Part shown: positions 18,777 to 29,111 of the stretch, piece after piece
How the letters are laid out: the number at the start of each line of letters is the position of its first letter
Position numbering within the stretch: position 1 is the first letter of the stretch
Source of the DNA: CAWHQZ01 sp963831645
GTDB lineage: Bacteria > Pseudomonadota > Alphaproteobacteria > Rhizobiales > Aestuariivirgaceae
Assembly (NCBI GenBank): GCA_963831645.1
Contig: CAWHQZ010000017.1
Location: forward strand, 372,001-436,000
Reading direction: 5' to 3'
DNA length: 64,000 nucleotides
Made by a program: the position numbers and the translations under genes
Notes under the pieces: model-generated
What the model was told of the DNA's origin: nothing
Seen by the model: only the letters and a program-made list of their open reading frames with translations
Databases searched by the model: none

Positions 18777-19792
18777 GCAGTTGCAAACAAGGGAGCGTCC
18801 GCGTGTCGGAGCGCGGGCGGCCGCGTGGCGAAACGGCTCATGTGGGTGGTCAGCCACTGGATGTTGACCAGACCCCGGCAGTCGCTGGGCAGCGCCGACA
18901 GCGTGAGGGGCGGGGCCGGCTTGGGCTTGGGCTTTCTGGGATCGCGAGGCTTGGGCGGCGCCCACAACTTGGGAGACAGCCAGTGGGCGAGCTCCTCGCC
19001 ACAGCCGGTGCCATCCTTCGGCGCGGCGACCGGCTGATTTCTGCAGTTGGTGCTGCCGGCCGGGCAGTTCATGCGGATGTGGAAGTGGTAGGTATGACCA
19101 TAGTAGGGACGCACTTTGCCAAGCCAGCTCCGGTTGCCCTTGGCCCAGGCGCACAGCGCCTTCTTGATCGGCGGGTGGACGAAGATGCGCGCCACCTGGG
19201 GATAAGAGGCCGCCCGCTTGATCAGCCTGGCGTGAGCTTCGCTCCACACCTTGGGGTTGATCGTCTTGTGGTCGATGATGACGCTCGTGGCGCTCATGCT
19301 TTCGCGATCCTTGCGGGAAAGGGTGTGGCTCGGCATGGGCGTCAGCCAGATGTCCGCATCGAGGCCAACCTGATGGCTGGCGTGGCCGGTCAGCATCGGC
19401 CCTCCCCGGGGCTGTGAAAGATCGCCCACCAGCAGTCCGTTCCAGCCGTCGTCAGCCTTCGCTTCCTTGGCCAGCCGCTCGATGAGCCGGATGAGCTCAG
19501 GGTTCCCCCACATGCGGTTGCGCGACAGACGCATGACCTGCCAGGCCGGGCCGTCGACCGGCAGGGCCTGGGCCCCGGCGAGACAACCCTTGGCATAAAA
19601 GCCGATCGATCGGGCCGCGAGCGGAGCCGGCGTCTTGATTTTTCCGAACAGCTCCTTGGCCGGCACCTTGTCGATGTTGACGGCGGCCGCCGGCGGTGCG
19701 CCGGCCAGCATTGCCAGAACACCCAGGACGGCGGCGCCCAGAGCGAAAGCTATCGAAAGGGTGTGTGATGGATAGTGGATGATTGTCGGCAT
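18773..19792 (-). CDS. mepA: Penicillin-insensitive murein endopeptidase
   Basis: The 339-residue protein has an N-terminal signal sequence (hydrophobic core SIAFALGAAVLGVLAMLAGA, then AAA cleavage region) and the MepA LAS-type metallopeptidase motifs TGHASHQVGLDADIWL near residue 135 (zinc ligands His and Asp) and GHTYHFHIRMNCP near residue 233. It cleaves D-Ala-meso-DAP cross-links of peptidoglycan in the periplasm. The Lys/Pro-rich stretch KPRDPRKPKPKPAPPL near the C-terminus is a flexible linker. It is the first gene of a minus-strand run leading into kup. Confidence 0.95.
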   Translation of the reverse strand: MPTIIHYPSHTLSIAFALGAAVLGVLAMLAGAPPAAAVNIDKVPAKELFGKIKTPAPLAARSIGFYAKGCLAGAQALPVDGPAWQVMRLSRNRMWGNPELIRLIERLAKEAKADDGWNGLLVGDLSQPRGGPMLTGHASHQVGLDADIWLTPMPSHTLSRKDRESMSATSVIIDHKTINPKVWSEAHARLIKRAASYPQVARIFVHPPIKKALCAWAKGNRSWLGKVRPYYGHTYHFHIRMNCPAGSTNCRNQPVAAPKDGTGCGEELAHWLSPKLWAPPKPRDPRKPKPKPAPPLTLSALPSDCRGLVNIQWLTTHMSRFATRPPALRHADAPLFATA

Positions 19793-19855
19793 CAGCGCGA
19801 TTCTCAGCCTGATTCCCAGTCAGTTAGCATGTGGTCGGAGGCAAGGCGAGAGGTG

Positions 19856-20353
19856 CTACTTTTTGCGAAACTGGTCAAGCACCACGACTTTCTCGTCTGG
19901 TTCCGGCGTCACCTCGGGGGCTTGCAGGCGCTCGCGGGCGGGCAAGAGTGCATCAGGCTTGGGCGGAGCAGGCTCGGGCGTCTCGGCAGCCGGTTGCTCC
20001 ACCGTCTCGAACTGCAGGCCGAACTGAACATGCGGGTCGAAAAAGCTCTTGATGGCGGCGAATGGCACGATCAGGCGCTCCGGAATGTCGTTGAAGGAAA
20101 GGTCGACCTCGAAACCATTGTTGTCGACAGCGAGGTTCCAGAACTGGTGCTGCAGAACGATGGTCATGGTTTTGTCGTGCTGCTTGCGCAAGCGCTCGGA
20201 GATGTGAACGTCGGCATGGTGCGTGTCGAATGAAATAAAAAAGTGATGATCGCCGGGAAGGCCGGACTTCTTCACGCGCTGCAGGGCGCGGCGAACAACG
20301 CCGCGCAAAGCCTCCTGGGTCAGGAGATCGTAGCGCATCAGGTCTTCGCCCAT
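19856..20353 (-). CDS. sspB: SspB-family ClpXP adaptor for SsrA-tagged proteins
   Basis: The 165-residue protein begins MGEDLMRYDLLTQEALRGVV, the alphaproteobacterial SspB start, and continues with HHFFISFDTHHADVHISERL and HQFWNLAVDNNGFEVDLSFN, which form the tag-binding groove. The C-terminus ends in a Pro-rich linker and a short basic/hydrophobic tail (VVVLDQFRKK) that in SspB proteins docks ClpX. It delivers SsrA-tagged peptides to ClpXP. An upstream in-frame ATG (20419) exists but adds non-conserved residues. The tmRNA gene lies about 110 bases upstream on the same strand. Confidence 0.92.
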   Translation of the reverse strand: MGEDLMRYDLLTQEALRGVVRRALQRVKKSGLPGDHHFFISFDTHHADVHISERLRKQHDKTMTIVLQHQFWNLAVDNNGFEVDLSFNDIPERLIVPFAAIKSFFDPHVQFGLQFETVEQPAAETPEPAPPKPDALLPARERLQAPEVTPEPDEKVVVLDQFRKK

Positions 20354-20462
20354 CACCGGAAGTTCCGCAAAGAAGGTGGGCCCATGGGAGAACGCATTCA
20401 TACTACAAACCGCCCGCACCCAAAAAGCGCCGAAAGCCGCCAGACAATACCGATTGCAGATA

Positions 20463-20750
20463 AGAGTGCGAGGCTTCTGTTGCCAGGTGCCTCGCGAACC
20501 CCGCCTGAAACGGCTTAGGCCTCAGGACTTTGATTTCGGTGGTCGGACCGCGTTAAGCGGCCTTCGCAACCGGAGCATAGTTGTCGTTGGCAACTATATG
20601 TTTGGTCCGATATCGGCGGTACCATCCCGGGCAAAAGCGCGCTCTTTACGCCCTCGTCGATCCTGTTTCACCCCCATGAATGGTGGAGGTGCCGGGTACT
20701 GCCCCCGGGTCCGATGGGTTTATTGCAACGGCCATTTATCGCCATAGCCG
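20463..20750 (-). ncRNA. ssrA: tmRNA, circularly permuted two-piece (alphaproteobacterial) type
   Basis: On the minus strand the acceptor piece comes first and ends CCCGGCACCTCCACCA at 20681; its 5' end is only estimated (about 20745). Five bases later the coding piece starts GGGGGTGAAACAGGATCGAC at 20675. The 5' GGGGGUG pairs with the 3' CACCUCC as the tRNA-like acceptor stem. The tag frame at 20591-20553 reads ANDNYAPVAKAA and a stop. A GCGAGGC/GCCTCGC hairpin near 20470-20500 probably closes the coding piece. tmRNA rescues stalled ribosomes and appends the tag recognised by SspB-ClpXP. A -10-like TATACT lies upstream (about 20770). The 5' and 3' limits are approximate. Confidence 0.92.
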
Positions 20751-20882
20751 CCCTTGCGGACGGCCCCATGAGTATAGTGTATACGGCTGAAAATAAAAGA
20801 GTGCCGGCACCGGCATTGCACAGCATGCCGAAGGGCGGGCTAAAACTCCGCCCCGGCAAGCAGAATCGTCTAAAATCGCCGC

Positions 20883-21677
20883 ATGCGCCAATATCACGAC
20901 CTCATGCGGCACGTGCTGGAGCACGGCTACCGCAGGAATGACCGGACCGGCACCGGGACCCTGTCGGTTTTCGGTCACCAGACGCGCTTCGATCTGGCGC
21001 GCGGATTTCCCCTGGTCACGACGAAAAAGCTGCATGTCCGCTCGATCGTGCATGAACTCCTGTGGTTCATCCGGGGCGACACCAACATCGAATATCTGCG
21101 CGACCACAAGGTCACGATCTGGGACGACTGGGCCGATGAAAACGGAGACCTCGGCCCCATCTACGGCGCCCAATGGCGATCGTGGCCGGCCCGGGATGGC
21201 TCCACCATCGATCAGCTGGGCCACGTGATCGCCATGATCCGCAAGCAGCCTGATTCCCGGCGTCTCGTCGTGACGGCGTGGAATCCCGCCGATGTCCCGA
21301 GCATGGCGCTGCCGCCGTGCCACTGCCTCTTCCAGTTCCATGTCGCGGCCGGGCGGCTCTCCTGCCAGCTCTACCAGCGCTCGGCCGATGTTTTCCTCGG
21401 CGTGCCGTTCAACATCGCCTCCTATGCGCTGCTCACTCACATGGTCGCGCATGTCACAGGTCTAAAGGTGGGCGAGTTCGTGCATACGTTCGGCGATGCA
21501 CATCTCTACCTCAACCACCTCGAACAGGCGCGTGAGCAGCTGAAACGCGAGCTTCTGCCGCTGCCGCGACTCGCCATCGGGCGCAACGTATCATCGATCG
21601 ACGATTTCAGGTTCGAGGACTTCGAGATCATCGGCTATCAGAGTCACCCCCATATCGCTGCCCCGGTCGCGGTATGA
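20883..21677 (+). CDS. thyA: Thymidylate synthase
   Basis: The 264-residue protein has the normal ThyA length and motifs: NDRTGTGTLSVFGHQTRFDL near the N-terminus, the active-site PPCHCLFQFHV (nucleophilic Cys) near residue 146, QRSADVFLGVPFNIASYALL and the C-terminal DFEIIGYQSHPHIAAPVAV. It converts dUMP to dTMP using methylene-tetrahydrofolate and produces dihydrofolate, which FolA (22160) recycles. It is divergent from ssrA and overlaps the GNAT gene by 4 bases. Confidence 0.97.
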   Translation: MRQYHDLMRHVLEHGYRRNDRTGTGTLSVFGHQTRFDLARGFPLVTTKKLHVRSIVHELLWFIRGDTNIEYLRDHKVTIWDDWADENGDLGPIYGAQWRSWPARDGSTIDQLGHVIAMIRKQPDSRRLVVTAWNPADVPSMALPPCHCLFQFHVAAGRLSCQLYQRSADVFLGVPFNIASYALLTHMVAHVTGLKVGEFVHTFGDAHLYLNHLEQAREQLKRELLPLPRLAIGRNVSSIDDFRFEDFEIIGYQSHPHIAAPVAV

Positions 21678-22153
21678 GCCTGGTGATCCGCTGCGCGCTT
21701 CCCGGCGATAGTGCGCTGTTGCTTTCATTGATCCGCAAGCTTGCCGCTTTCGAGAGGCTCGCCGACGAGGTGGATGCCACGACCGAGCGCATTGATGCCG
21801 ATCTATTCGGGGCGGCACCCAAAGCATTTTGTGAAATCGCCGAATGGAACGGGGAGCCTGCCGGCTTCGCGCTGTGGTTCTACAATTTCTCCACCTTCCG
21901 CGGCCGTCATGGCCTCTACCTCGAAGACCTCTATATCGAACCGGCCTATCGCGGGCACGGTATCGGCCGTTCGCTGCTGCGCCATCTCGCGCGACGCTGC
22001 GCAAGCGAAGGTCTGGCGCGGCTCGAATGGTGGGTGCTCGACTGGAACGACCGGGCGATCGAGTTCTACAGGTCGCTGGGTGCGGTCGCCATGGACGACT
22101 GGACGGTGTATCGCCTCACGGGCGCAGCGCTCGAAAGACTGGCCGAGGACTGA
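21674..22153 (+). CDS. GNAT-family N-acetyltransferase
   Basis: The 159-residue protein shows the GNAT fold: an N-terminal ALPGDSALLLSLIRKLAAFE, the acetyl-CoA loop YIEPAYRGHGIGRSLLRHLA (R/Q-x-x-G-x-G/A) near residue 94, and VLDWNDRAIEFYRSLGAVAM. It resembles diamine/thialysine acetyltransferases. It sits within the thyA-folA operon (ATGA overlap upstream, 6-base gap downstream); its role there is unknown. Confidence 0.9.
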   Translation: MSLVIRCALPGDSALLLSLIRKLAAFERLADEVDATTERIDADLFGAAPKAFCEIAEWNGEPAGFALWFYNFSTFRGRHGLYLEDLYIEPAYRGHGIGRSLLRHLARRCASEGLARLEWWVLDWNDRAIEFYRSLGAVAMDDWTVYRLTGAALERLAED

Positions 22154-22159
22154 GGCTGG

Positions 22160-22675
22160 ATGGCTCGCATCGCGCTGGTGGCGGCGGTGGCCAGGAATGG
22201 AATCATCGGCCGTCGGGGGCAACTGCCGTGGCAGCTATCCTCGGATCTGAAGCACTTCAAGGTGATTACCATGGGAAAGCCGGTCATCATGGGACGCAAA
22301 ACGTGGGAAAGCCTGCCGAAGAAACCGCTGCCGGGCCGTGACAACATCGTCGCCACCCGAAATCCGCGCTATCGTGCGGAGGGGGCAATCGTCGTCGATG
22401 ATATCGATGCAGCGATAGCGAGCGGCAAGGTGCTGGCAGAGCGCCGGGGGGTGGATGAAATCGCGGTCATCGGCGGGGCCGAGGTTTTCGCCGCGCTGTT
22501 CGATCGTGCTGAACGCATTTACCTGACGGAAGTCGACCTTGAAGTAGAAGGCGATGCCGTCTTTCCCGCACTCGACCCGCAGGACTGGCGCGAGATCGCT
22601 GCGAGGACGTTTCCACGCGGCGAAAAGGATGACGCCGCCTTCGTGGTCAGGACTCTGGAAAGGCGTTCGGACTGA
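22160..22675 (+). CDS. folA: Dihydrofolate reductase
   Basis: The 171-residue protein has all DHFR landmarks: ALVAAVARNGIIGRRGQLPW with the Met20-loop region, the substrate-side Asp in SSDLKHFKVITMGKPVIMGR, and VIGGAEVFAALFDRAERIYL (NADPH site) near residue 102. It regenerates tetrahydrofolate for ThyA. It is the last gene of the thyA-GNAT-folA unit and converges on a secreted-protein gene. Confidence 0.97.
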   Translation: MARIALVAAVARNGIIGRRGQLPWQLSSDLKHFKVITMGKPVIMGRKTWESLPKKPLPGRDNIVATRNPRYRAEGAIVVDDIDAAIASGKVLAERRGVDEIAVIGGAEVFAALFDRAERIYLTEVDLEVEGDAVFPALDPQDWREIAARTFPRGEKDDAAFVVRTLERRSD

Positions 22676-22704
22676 CCCGCGCGGGTTCATTTCAGTTGAG
22701 CTAT

Positions 22705-23133
22705 TTAGTTCCAGTGGCGGTGCCACCTTCCGGTACAGCGCAGCCTACCGTTTCTCCAAAACTTGCGACCGTGACAGTGCAGCCAGGAGTCCTCCTCAAA
22801 GTCGTCGTAATAATAACGGGAGCCGCCATAGAAGGGGGCGGCGCCGAACGCGAAGAGCGGGACGCCGATGCCAATGCTGACCCCGTTGTCCCAGCGATTA
22901 CGCCGCCAGTTATTACCTCGCCAGTTATTACGCCGCCAGTGACGGTTGTGCCACCGGTTGCGGCGCCAGTTGCCGCGATGACTGACGAGAGACACTTCAG
23001 GTTTGCTATCCGCCTGGCCGAGCAGCCTGTAAGCGTGTGACTGAAACCCGCTGGCTGCCGGCGCGGGTGTCGCAATCATGGCGGCGCCGATTGCGGCCAT
23101 GCCTGCCACAGTCAGTTTCTGCCAAAGCATCAT
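22705..23133 (-). CDS. Secreted Arg/Trp/Asn-rich repeat protein of unknown function
   Basis: The 142-residue protein has a signal peptide (VAGMAAIGAAMIATPAPAAS). A low-complexity region follows, built from repeats of WRRN/WRxN (GNWRRNRWHNRHWRRNNWRG), and then a Gly/Tyr-rich segment (APFYGGSRYYYDDFEED) and a WLHCHGRKFW end with two Cys residues. At the DNA level the repeats show as runs around GCCGCCAGTTATTA at 22895-22960. Small basic periplasmic proteins of this sort (BA14K-like and others) are common in Rhizobiales, but no function can be assigned. Confidence 0.75.
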   Translation of the reverse strand: MMLWQKLTVAGMAAIGAAMIATPAPAASGFQSHAYRLLGQADSKPEVSLVSHRGNWRRNRWHNRHWRRNNWRGNNWRRNRWDNGVSIGIGVPLFAFGAAPFYGGSRYYYDDFEEDSWLHCHGRKFWRNGRLRCTGRWHRHWN

Positions 23134-23314
23134 GAGGGAATTCCTTCCTTGCTATTGCTCAGCTCTGATCGTAAACGCCGCTCGCTTCTGGTTTGTTCCG
23201 TGCCTTGGGTGCTTTCGGGGGACTTGCCGGCCGGCGGCCTACGAAAAGAGCATACATTATCCCACGACATGCTCTATATGTCGGGCACGCTCTCTTAAGG
23301 ATAAGGAACCCTTA

Positions 23315-24403
23315 ATGCCGTGGCAAAATCAAGGCGGTAATGGCTGGTCCGGCGGAAAAAACCGCGGACCGTGGGGGCAGGGTCCGGGGCGCCCGCCGGG
23401 ACGCGGCGGCGGAACCCCGCCCGATCTGGAAGAGATACTTCGGCGGGGCCAGGAACGGCTGAAGGACATCATGCCGGGAGGAGGCGGCAGGGCGACTTGG
23501 CTGTTGCCGATTCTCATTCTTGCGGCCTTGTGGCTTTACAATAGCATCTACGTGGTCAGCCCCGAGCAGCGGGGCGTGGTTCTGAGCTTCGGGGAATACA
23601 GCCGAACGACGGGCCCGGGCCTGCACTTCCTGCTGTGGCCGATCGAGACGGTCGAGCGCCCGCGCGTGGAGACGGAAAACCTGCTGCAGTTCGGCGACAG
23701 CCCAACCGAGAGTCTCATGCTGTCCGGTGACCAGAATATCGTCGACATGAAATTTACCGTGTTGTGGAGGATCAAGGATCCCGAGGAGTTCCTGTTCAAC
23801 GTCGCGGCACAGGAGCAGCTGGTGCGGGTGGTAGCGGAGAGCGCGATGCGCGAAATCGTCGGCCGCACGCCGGCGGAGGAAATCCGTACGCGGGGCCGCC
23901 AGGCGGCAGGGGCGCAGGTCCAGCAGCTGATCCAGGCCACGCTCGATTCCTATCAGTCGGGCATCCTGGTAACGGGTGTGCAACTGGAGAAGGCCGATCC
24001 ACCGCCCCAGGTCGTCGACGCCTTCGAAGAGGTGCAGCGCGCCGAGCAGAACCAGAACCGTCTGATTCGCGAGGCGGAGCAATATCGAAACCAGCGGCTG
24101 GGGGCGGCGCGGGGCGAGGCAGCGAAGATCGTGGAGGACGCCAAGGGTTACAAGGCGCGGGTCGTGAACGAGGCGGAGGGCGAGGCACAGCGCTTCCTCA
24201 GCGTCTACGAGGAGTATGCCAAAGCCAAGGACGTCACCCGCGAGCGCCTCTTCCTGGAGACCCTCGAATCCGTCCTGTCGCAATCCAACAAGGTTATCCT
24301 CGGCGGTGACCAGGGGGTGGTGCCTTATCTGCCGCTGCCGGAAATTCAGAAACGGCAGGAATCGGCGGTGGGCCAGGGCAGCCCGGGAGCAAGCCAGCAA
24401 TGA
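23315..24403 (+). CDS. hflK: HflK, SPFH-domain subunit of the FtsH-modulating complex
   Basis: Starts at ATG 23315 (MPWQNQGGNGWSGGKNRGPW), a Gly/Pro-rich cytoplasmic N-terminus, then one membrane segment (WLLPILILAALWLYNSIYVV), the SPFH domain (SPEQRGVVLSFGEYSRTTGP) and a long charged helix (AEQNQNRLIREAEQYRNQRL). HflK and HflC form an oligomeric inner-membrane cage around the FtsH protease. A longer frame from 23078 would run over the promoter region and the start of the divergent gene and is rejected. The stop overlaps hflC by 4 bases. Confidence 0.95.
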   Translation: MPWQNQGGNGWSGGKNRGPWGQGPGRPPGRGGGTPPDLEEILRRGQERLKDIMPGGGGRATWLLPILILAALWLYNSIYVVSPEQRGVVLSFGEYSRTTGPGLHFLLWPIETVERPRVETENLLQFGDSPTESLMLSGDQNIVDMKFTVLWRIKDPEEFLFNVAAQEQLVRVVAESAMREIVGRTPAEEIRTRGRQAAGAQVQQLIQATLDSYQSGILVTGVQLEKADPPPQVVDAFEEVQRAEQNQNRLIREAEQYRNQRLGAARGEAAKIVEDAKGYKARVVNEAEGEAQRFLSVYEEYAKAKDVTRERLFLETLESVLSQSNKVILGGDQGVVPYLPLPEIQKRQESAVGQGSPGASQQ

Positions 24404-25332
24404 GCACGCTCAAGACCGCCGTCATCGTCGTGCTCGGCGCCATCGCCGTCATCGCGTATTCGTCCATATTCGTCGTCGATGAACGCGAAAAGGCACTGGT
24501 CGTGAGACTGGGTGAAATCAAACGCACGATCACCGAGCCGGGTTTGTATTTCAAGCTGCCATTCGTCGAAGATCGGGTCGCCATCGAGGACCGCATCCTG
24601 TTTTTCGAGAGCACCGACAAGACCGTGCAGGTTGTGGACGGCCGGCGCTACCAGGTCGACGCCATCACCATGATCCGGGTCGTCGACCCGCAGCGTTTTC
24701 GCGAAACCACAGACGCTTCTCTCACCCGCGCCCGCGACCGCATCGCAACGAGGCTCGATGCCGCGCTGCGCCAGACCTACGGCCGGCGCACCTTCGATGC
24801 GGCGTTGAGTAAGGACCGCCCCGTCATGATGCGCGAAATCCGCGACCAGGTGCGCGCGGAAGCCGCCTCGCTCGGCATCGATGTCCTCGACGTGCGCATC
24901 AGGAGAACCGATCTGATGCCGGAGGTGCTCAACGACACCTACGCGCGCATGTCGGCGGAACGGCTGGCGGAAGCCGCACAGCTGCGGGCCATCGGCGAAA
25001 CGCAGAGCATCACGGTCCGCGCCGAGGCCGACCGCGAGGCGGTGGAGCTGGTGTCGAAGGCACGCCGGGAATTGGAGATCATACGAGGCGAAGGCGAGGG
25101 CGAGCGCAACAAGGTCTTCGCCGATGCGTTCAACAGGGACCCCGAGTTCTTCTCGTTCTACCGGTCCATGCAAGCCTATGTGAAGAGCCTGACGACTCCC
25201 GGCACCACGCTCGTGCTCAAGCCTGATTCCGAGTTCTTCAAATACCTCGGCAAGAACCCGCAAGCGCCGCAGCCGCAAGCGGCGCAGCCGCAACCGCAGC
25301 CTCAGGCCCCACCATCCCAGCCGCAGCAATGA
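24400..25332 (+). CDS. hflC: HflC, SPFH-domain partner of HflK
   Basis: The 310-residue protein has an N-terminal membrane anchor (TAVIVVLGAIAVIAYSSIFV), the SPFH core (VDEREKALVVRLGEIKRTIT) and the HflC-type helical stretch RMSAERLAEAAQLRAIGETQ. It ends in an unusual Gln/Pro repeat tail (PQAPQPQAAQPQPQPQAPPS). It overlaps hflK and the DUF2065 gene by ATGA, so the three are coupled in one operon leading to the DegP-type protease. Confidence 0.95.
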   Translation: MSTLKTAVIVVLGAIAVIAYSSIFVVDEREKALVVRLGEIKRTITEPGLYFKLPFVEDRVAIEDRILFFESTDKTVQVVDGRRYQVDAITMIRVVDPQRFRETTDASLTRARDRIATRLDAALRQTYGRRTFDAALSKDRPVMMREIRDQVRAEAASLGIDVLDVRIRRTDLMPEVLNDTYARMSAERLAEAAQLRAIGETQSITVRAEADREAVELVSKARRELEIIRGEGEGERNKVFADAFNRDPEFFSFYRSMQAYVKSLTTPGTTLVLKPDSEFFKYLGKNPQAPQPQAAQPQPQPQAPPSQPQQ

Positions 25333-25529
25333 GCGATATTGCGACGGCGCTTGGACTGGTACTGGTGATCGAGGGATTGCTGTATGCGATTGCCCCGGGA
25401 GGACTGAGGCGCATGATGAGCATGGCGCAAGGCATGACGGACGACCAAATGCGGACAGGGGGGATGATCGCCATCGCAATCGGCGTCGCAATCGTATGGG
25501 TCGGCCGGTCGATGCTGTCGCCGGGATGA
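25329..25529 (+). CDS. DUF2065 small inner-membrane protein (YjeT-like)
   Basis: The 66-residue protein has two hydrophobic helices (TALGLVLVIEGLLYAIAPGG and IAIAIGVAIVWVGRSMLSPG) with the conserved Gly-Leu-Arg-Arg-Met between them. DUF2065 proteins regularly follow hflC in proteobacteria, as here. Their molecular role is unknown. Confidence 0.9.
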   Translation: MSDIATALGLVLVIEGLLYAIAPGGLRRMMSMAQGMTDDQMRTGGMIAIAIGVAIVWVGRSMLSPG

Positions 25530-25612
25530 GGAAGAATTGATCAGGCGGCGTTTGCAGTGAGGGTGGCCGGCAATCTAGAATGGCTTGGACGGCAGGGGTC
25601 CGGAGGAGGCTG

Positions 25613-27085
<1,473 letters not shown>

Positions 27086-27114
27086 GCGGATACTCGCGTA
27101 CGTATCTGCGGGTC

Positions 27115-28016
27115 TTACCCGACGAACTCGTCGCGCCGGTAGCCCTGCAGGTAGAGTAGGGCCGAAAGATCGCCGTGGTCGATTCTGACGCGGGCTGCGT
27201 CGCGCACCACGGGCTTGGCGCGAAACGCGACACCGAGGCCGGCCTTATCCAGCATGCCGATATCATTGGCGCCGTCGCCAACCGCGAGCGAGTTGCAAAG
27301 CTCGAGTCCGCGGCGGGCCGTCAGTTCCTCGAGCGCGGCAACCTTCGCTGACCGGCCGAGCACCGGTTCCTCTGCAGCACCCGTAAGTCTTCCCCGGGCG
27401 ATGCCCAGGCGATTGGCGCGATGCTCGTCAAAGCCCAGCTTCGCCGCGACATGATGCGTGAACTGGCTGAACCCGCCGGAGATCAGCGCGGCATGCGCGC
27501 CGTGCCGGCGCATGGTGGCCACCAGCGTGGCGCCGCCGGAGGTGAAGCGCAGGCCTTCGAGAAGCCCATCGATGACGGAAACCTCGAAGTCCTGCCAGCA
27601 GCTTCAGCCGCTCGCGCAGGGAGGACTCGAAATCGAGCTCACCGCGCATGGCTCGAGCGGTGATTGCGGCAACCCGCTCTCCGACCCCGGCCGCCGCTGC
27701 GAGCTCATCAATCGATTCCTGGCCAGATGAACGTCGAATCCATGTCGGCCAGCAACAGCAGCTTGCGGCGACGATGGTTGGGCACGACCGCGATGTCGAC
27801 CGGCCGTGCACCAACGAGCGGCCGCCAGCGATCCTCGATGGCGCGAATGACCGCGACCTCGAGCTGTTCCGGAAGGCTGGGTGTGAGCGGAATTTCGCAG
27901 GCGTCCTCGCCCAGGCGGAGCGGTTCCGCGGCCTCCAGCCGGCGTGCTGCCGCCAGCAGCTCTTCATCGATCGCGCGGCTGCCGGCTCTTGCAATCAGCA
28001 GAAGATGATAGTCCAT
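27115..28016 (-). CDS. serB: Phosphoserine phosphatase, two frameshifts
   Basis: The minus-strand locus rebuilds SerB: an N-terminal ACT-like part (MDYHLLLIARAGSRAIDEEL), the HAD motif I LLLADMDSTFI, then after a one-base shift at about 27725 GQESIDELAAAAGVGERVAA. After a second shift at about 27586 it continues VSVIDGLLEGLRFTSGGATL, ISGGFSQFTHHVA (motif II) and LAVGDGANDIGMLDKAGLGV (motif IV), with a stop at 27115. It dephosphorylates phosphoserine, the last step of serine synthesis. Both shifts are single extra bases, probably sequence errors. It is divergent from miaA; the two starts are 9 bases apart. Confidence 0.88.
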
Positions 28017-28024
28017 GTCCGGCA

Positions 28025-28966
28025 ATGCGCGAGGCGAGAAAACCCGTGGTGCTTATCGCAGGGCCGACCGCCAGCGGCAAGTCGGGTCTGGCGCTCGAGC
28101 TGGCAGGCCTGCATCCCGCCTCGATCTTCAATGCCGATGCCATGCAGGTCTACCGCGAGCTGGCGGTCGTTACAGCGCGGCCTGGCCGCGAGGCACAGAA
28201 GGCAGCGCCCCACCACCTCTACGGCCACGTGCCGGCAGCCACTGCCTACTCCGTGGGCCGCTGGCTCGAGGACGTCGGCGAGAAGCTGGAGGAATGCCGG
28301 GCCGAGGGCGATGTGCCCATCGTCGTCGGCGGGACCGGACTCTACTTCCGTGCCCTGGAGCATGGACTGGCGGGTGTTCCTGCAATTCCCCCCGCGGTTC
28401 GGAGTTTCTGGCGCCAGCGCCTGCGCGAGGCGGGAACGGAAGCGCTCCATGGTGAATTGGCGCGAGCAAGCCCCAGCGAGGCGCAGAAGGTGCGGCCGTC
28501 GGATGGCCAGCGCATCGCCCGGGCACTCGAGGTTCTGCACGCAACTGGCCGGCCGCTGTCAGACTGGCAGAAGAAAAGGGGTTTACGAGGCGGACTTGCA
28601 GGGTTCCGCGTGTTGCGCATACATGTTGCGCCGCCGCGCGAAGAACTCTATCGGCGCTGCGACGCGAGGTTCCTGCGGATGCTTGCCGACGGCGCGCTCG
28701 ACGAGGTCCGGGCGCTGCTCGCCCTTGGGCTCGATGAAGCGCTTCCCGTGATGCGGGCCATCGGCGTTGTGGAACTGGGCCAGGTGATCCGGGGCAAGAG
28801 CACAATCGATGAGGCAGTTTCCGTTGCGCAGCGCAACACGAGGAACTACGTAAAACGCCAGCTAACTTGGGCAAGGAGCAATATGATTGCTTGGAAATGG
28901 CTTGATGAGAACTTTTCAGAAAGAATTCAACGGGAATTTTCTAATTTTATTCGTCTGGGAGGTTGA
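28025..28966 (+). CDS. miaA: tRNA dimethylallyltransferase
   Basis: The 313-residue protein starts MREARKPVVLIAGPTASGKS with the P-loop GPTASGKSGLALELA, followed by FNADAMQVYRELAVVTARPG, VVGGTGLYFRALEHGL and NTRNYVKRQLTW, all MiaA signatures. It transfers the dimethylallyl group to A37 of tRNAs reading UNN codons. The ATG at 28025 places the P-loop at the usual position; a longer frame upstream is antisense to serB. It precedes ilvB by 145 bases. Confidence 0.96.
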   Translation: MREARKPVVLIAGPTASGKSGLALELAGLHPASIFNADAMQVYRELAVVTARPGREAQKAAPHHLYGHVPAATAYSVGRWLEDVGEKLEECRAEGDVPIVVGGTGLYFRALEHGLAGVPAIPPAVRSFWRQRLREAGTEALHGELARASPSEAQKVRPSDGQRIARALEVLHATGRPLSDWQKKRGLRGGLAGFRVLRIHVAPPREELYRRCDARFLRMLADGALDEVRALLALGLDEALPVMRAIGVVELGQVIRGKSTIDEAVSVAQRNTRNYVKRQLTWARSNMIAWKWLDENFSERIQREFSNFIRLGG

Positions 28967-29111
28967 CCGCACTGCAGCAAGCCGCTAAGGCCCGTGTTCC
29001 GAAATTTGTAGGCTTTTGAGGTATGGTGCCCCGAAACGCCGAACGGCCGCATCGTGCTGGGGCGCCTCAGCAGCGGAAAAGGTCAGGGATGTGACGAAGA
29101 CAGCTGGAACG

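Noticed and set aside
22880..22960. Short direct repeats (GCCGCCAGTTATTA) resembling a CRISPR-like or minisatellite array
   Set aside because: The repeats encode the WRRN region of a secreted protein, have no spacers and no cas genes.
29020..29065. Attenuator hairpin in front of ilvB (GGTGCCCC ... GGGGCGCC)
   Set aside because: The stem has a mismatch and a long loop, and no leader frame with Val/Leu/Ile codons precedes it.
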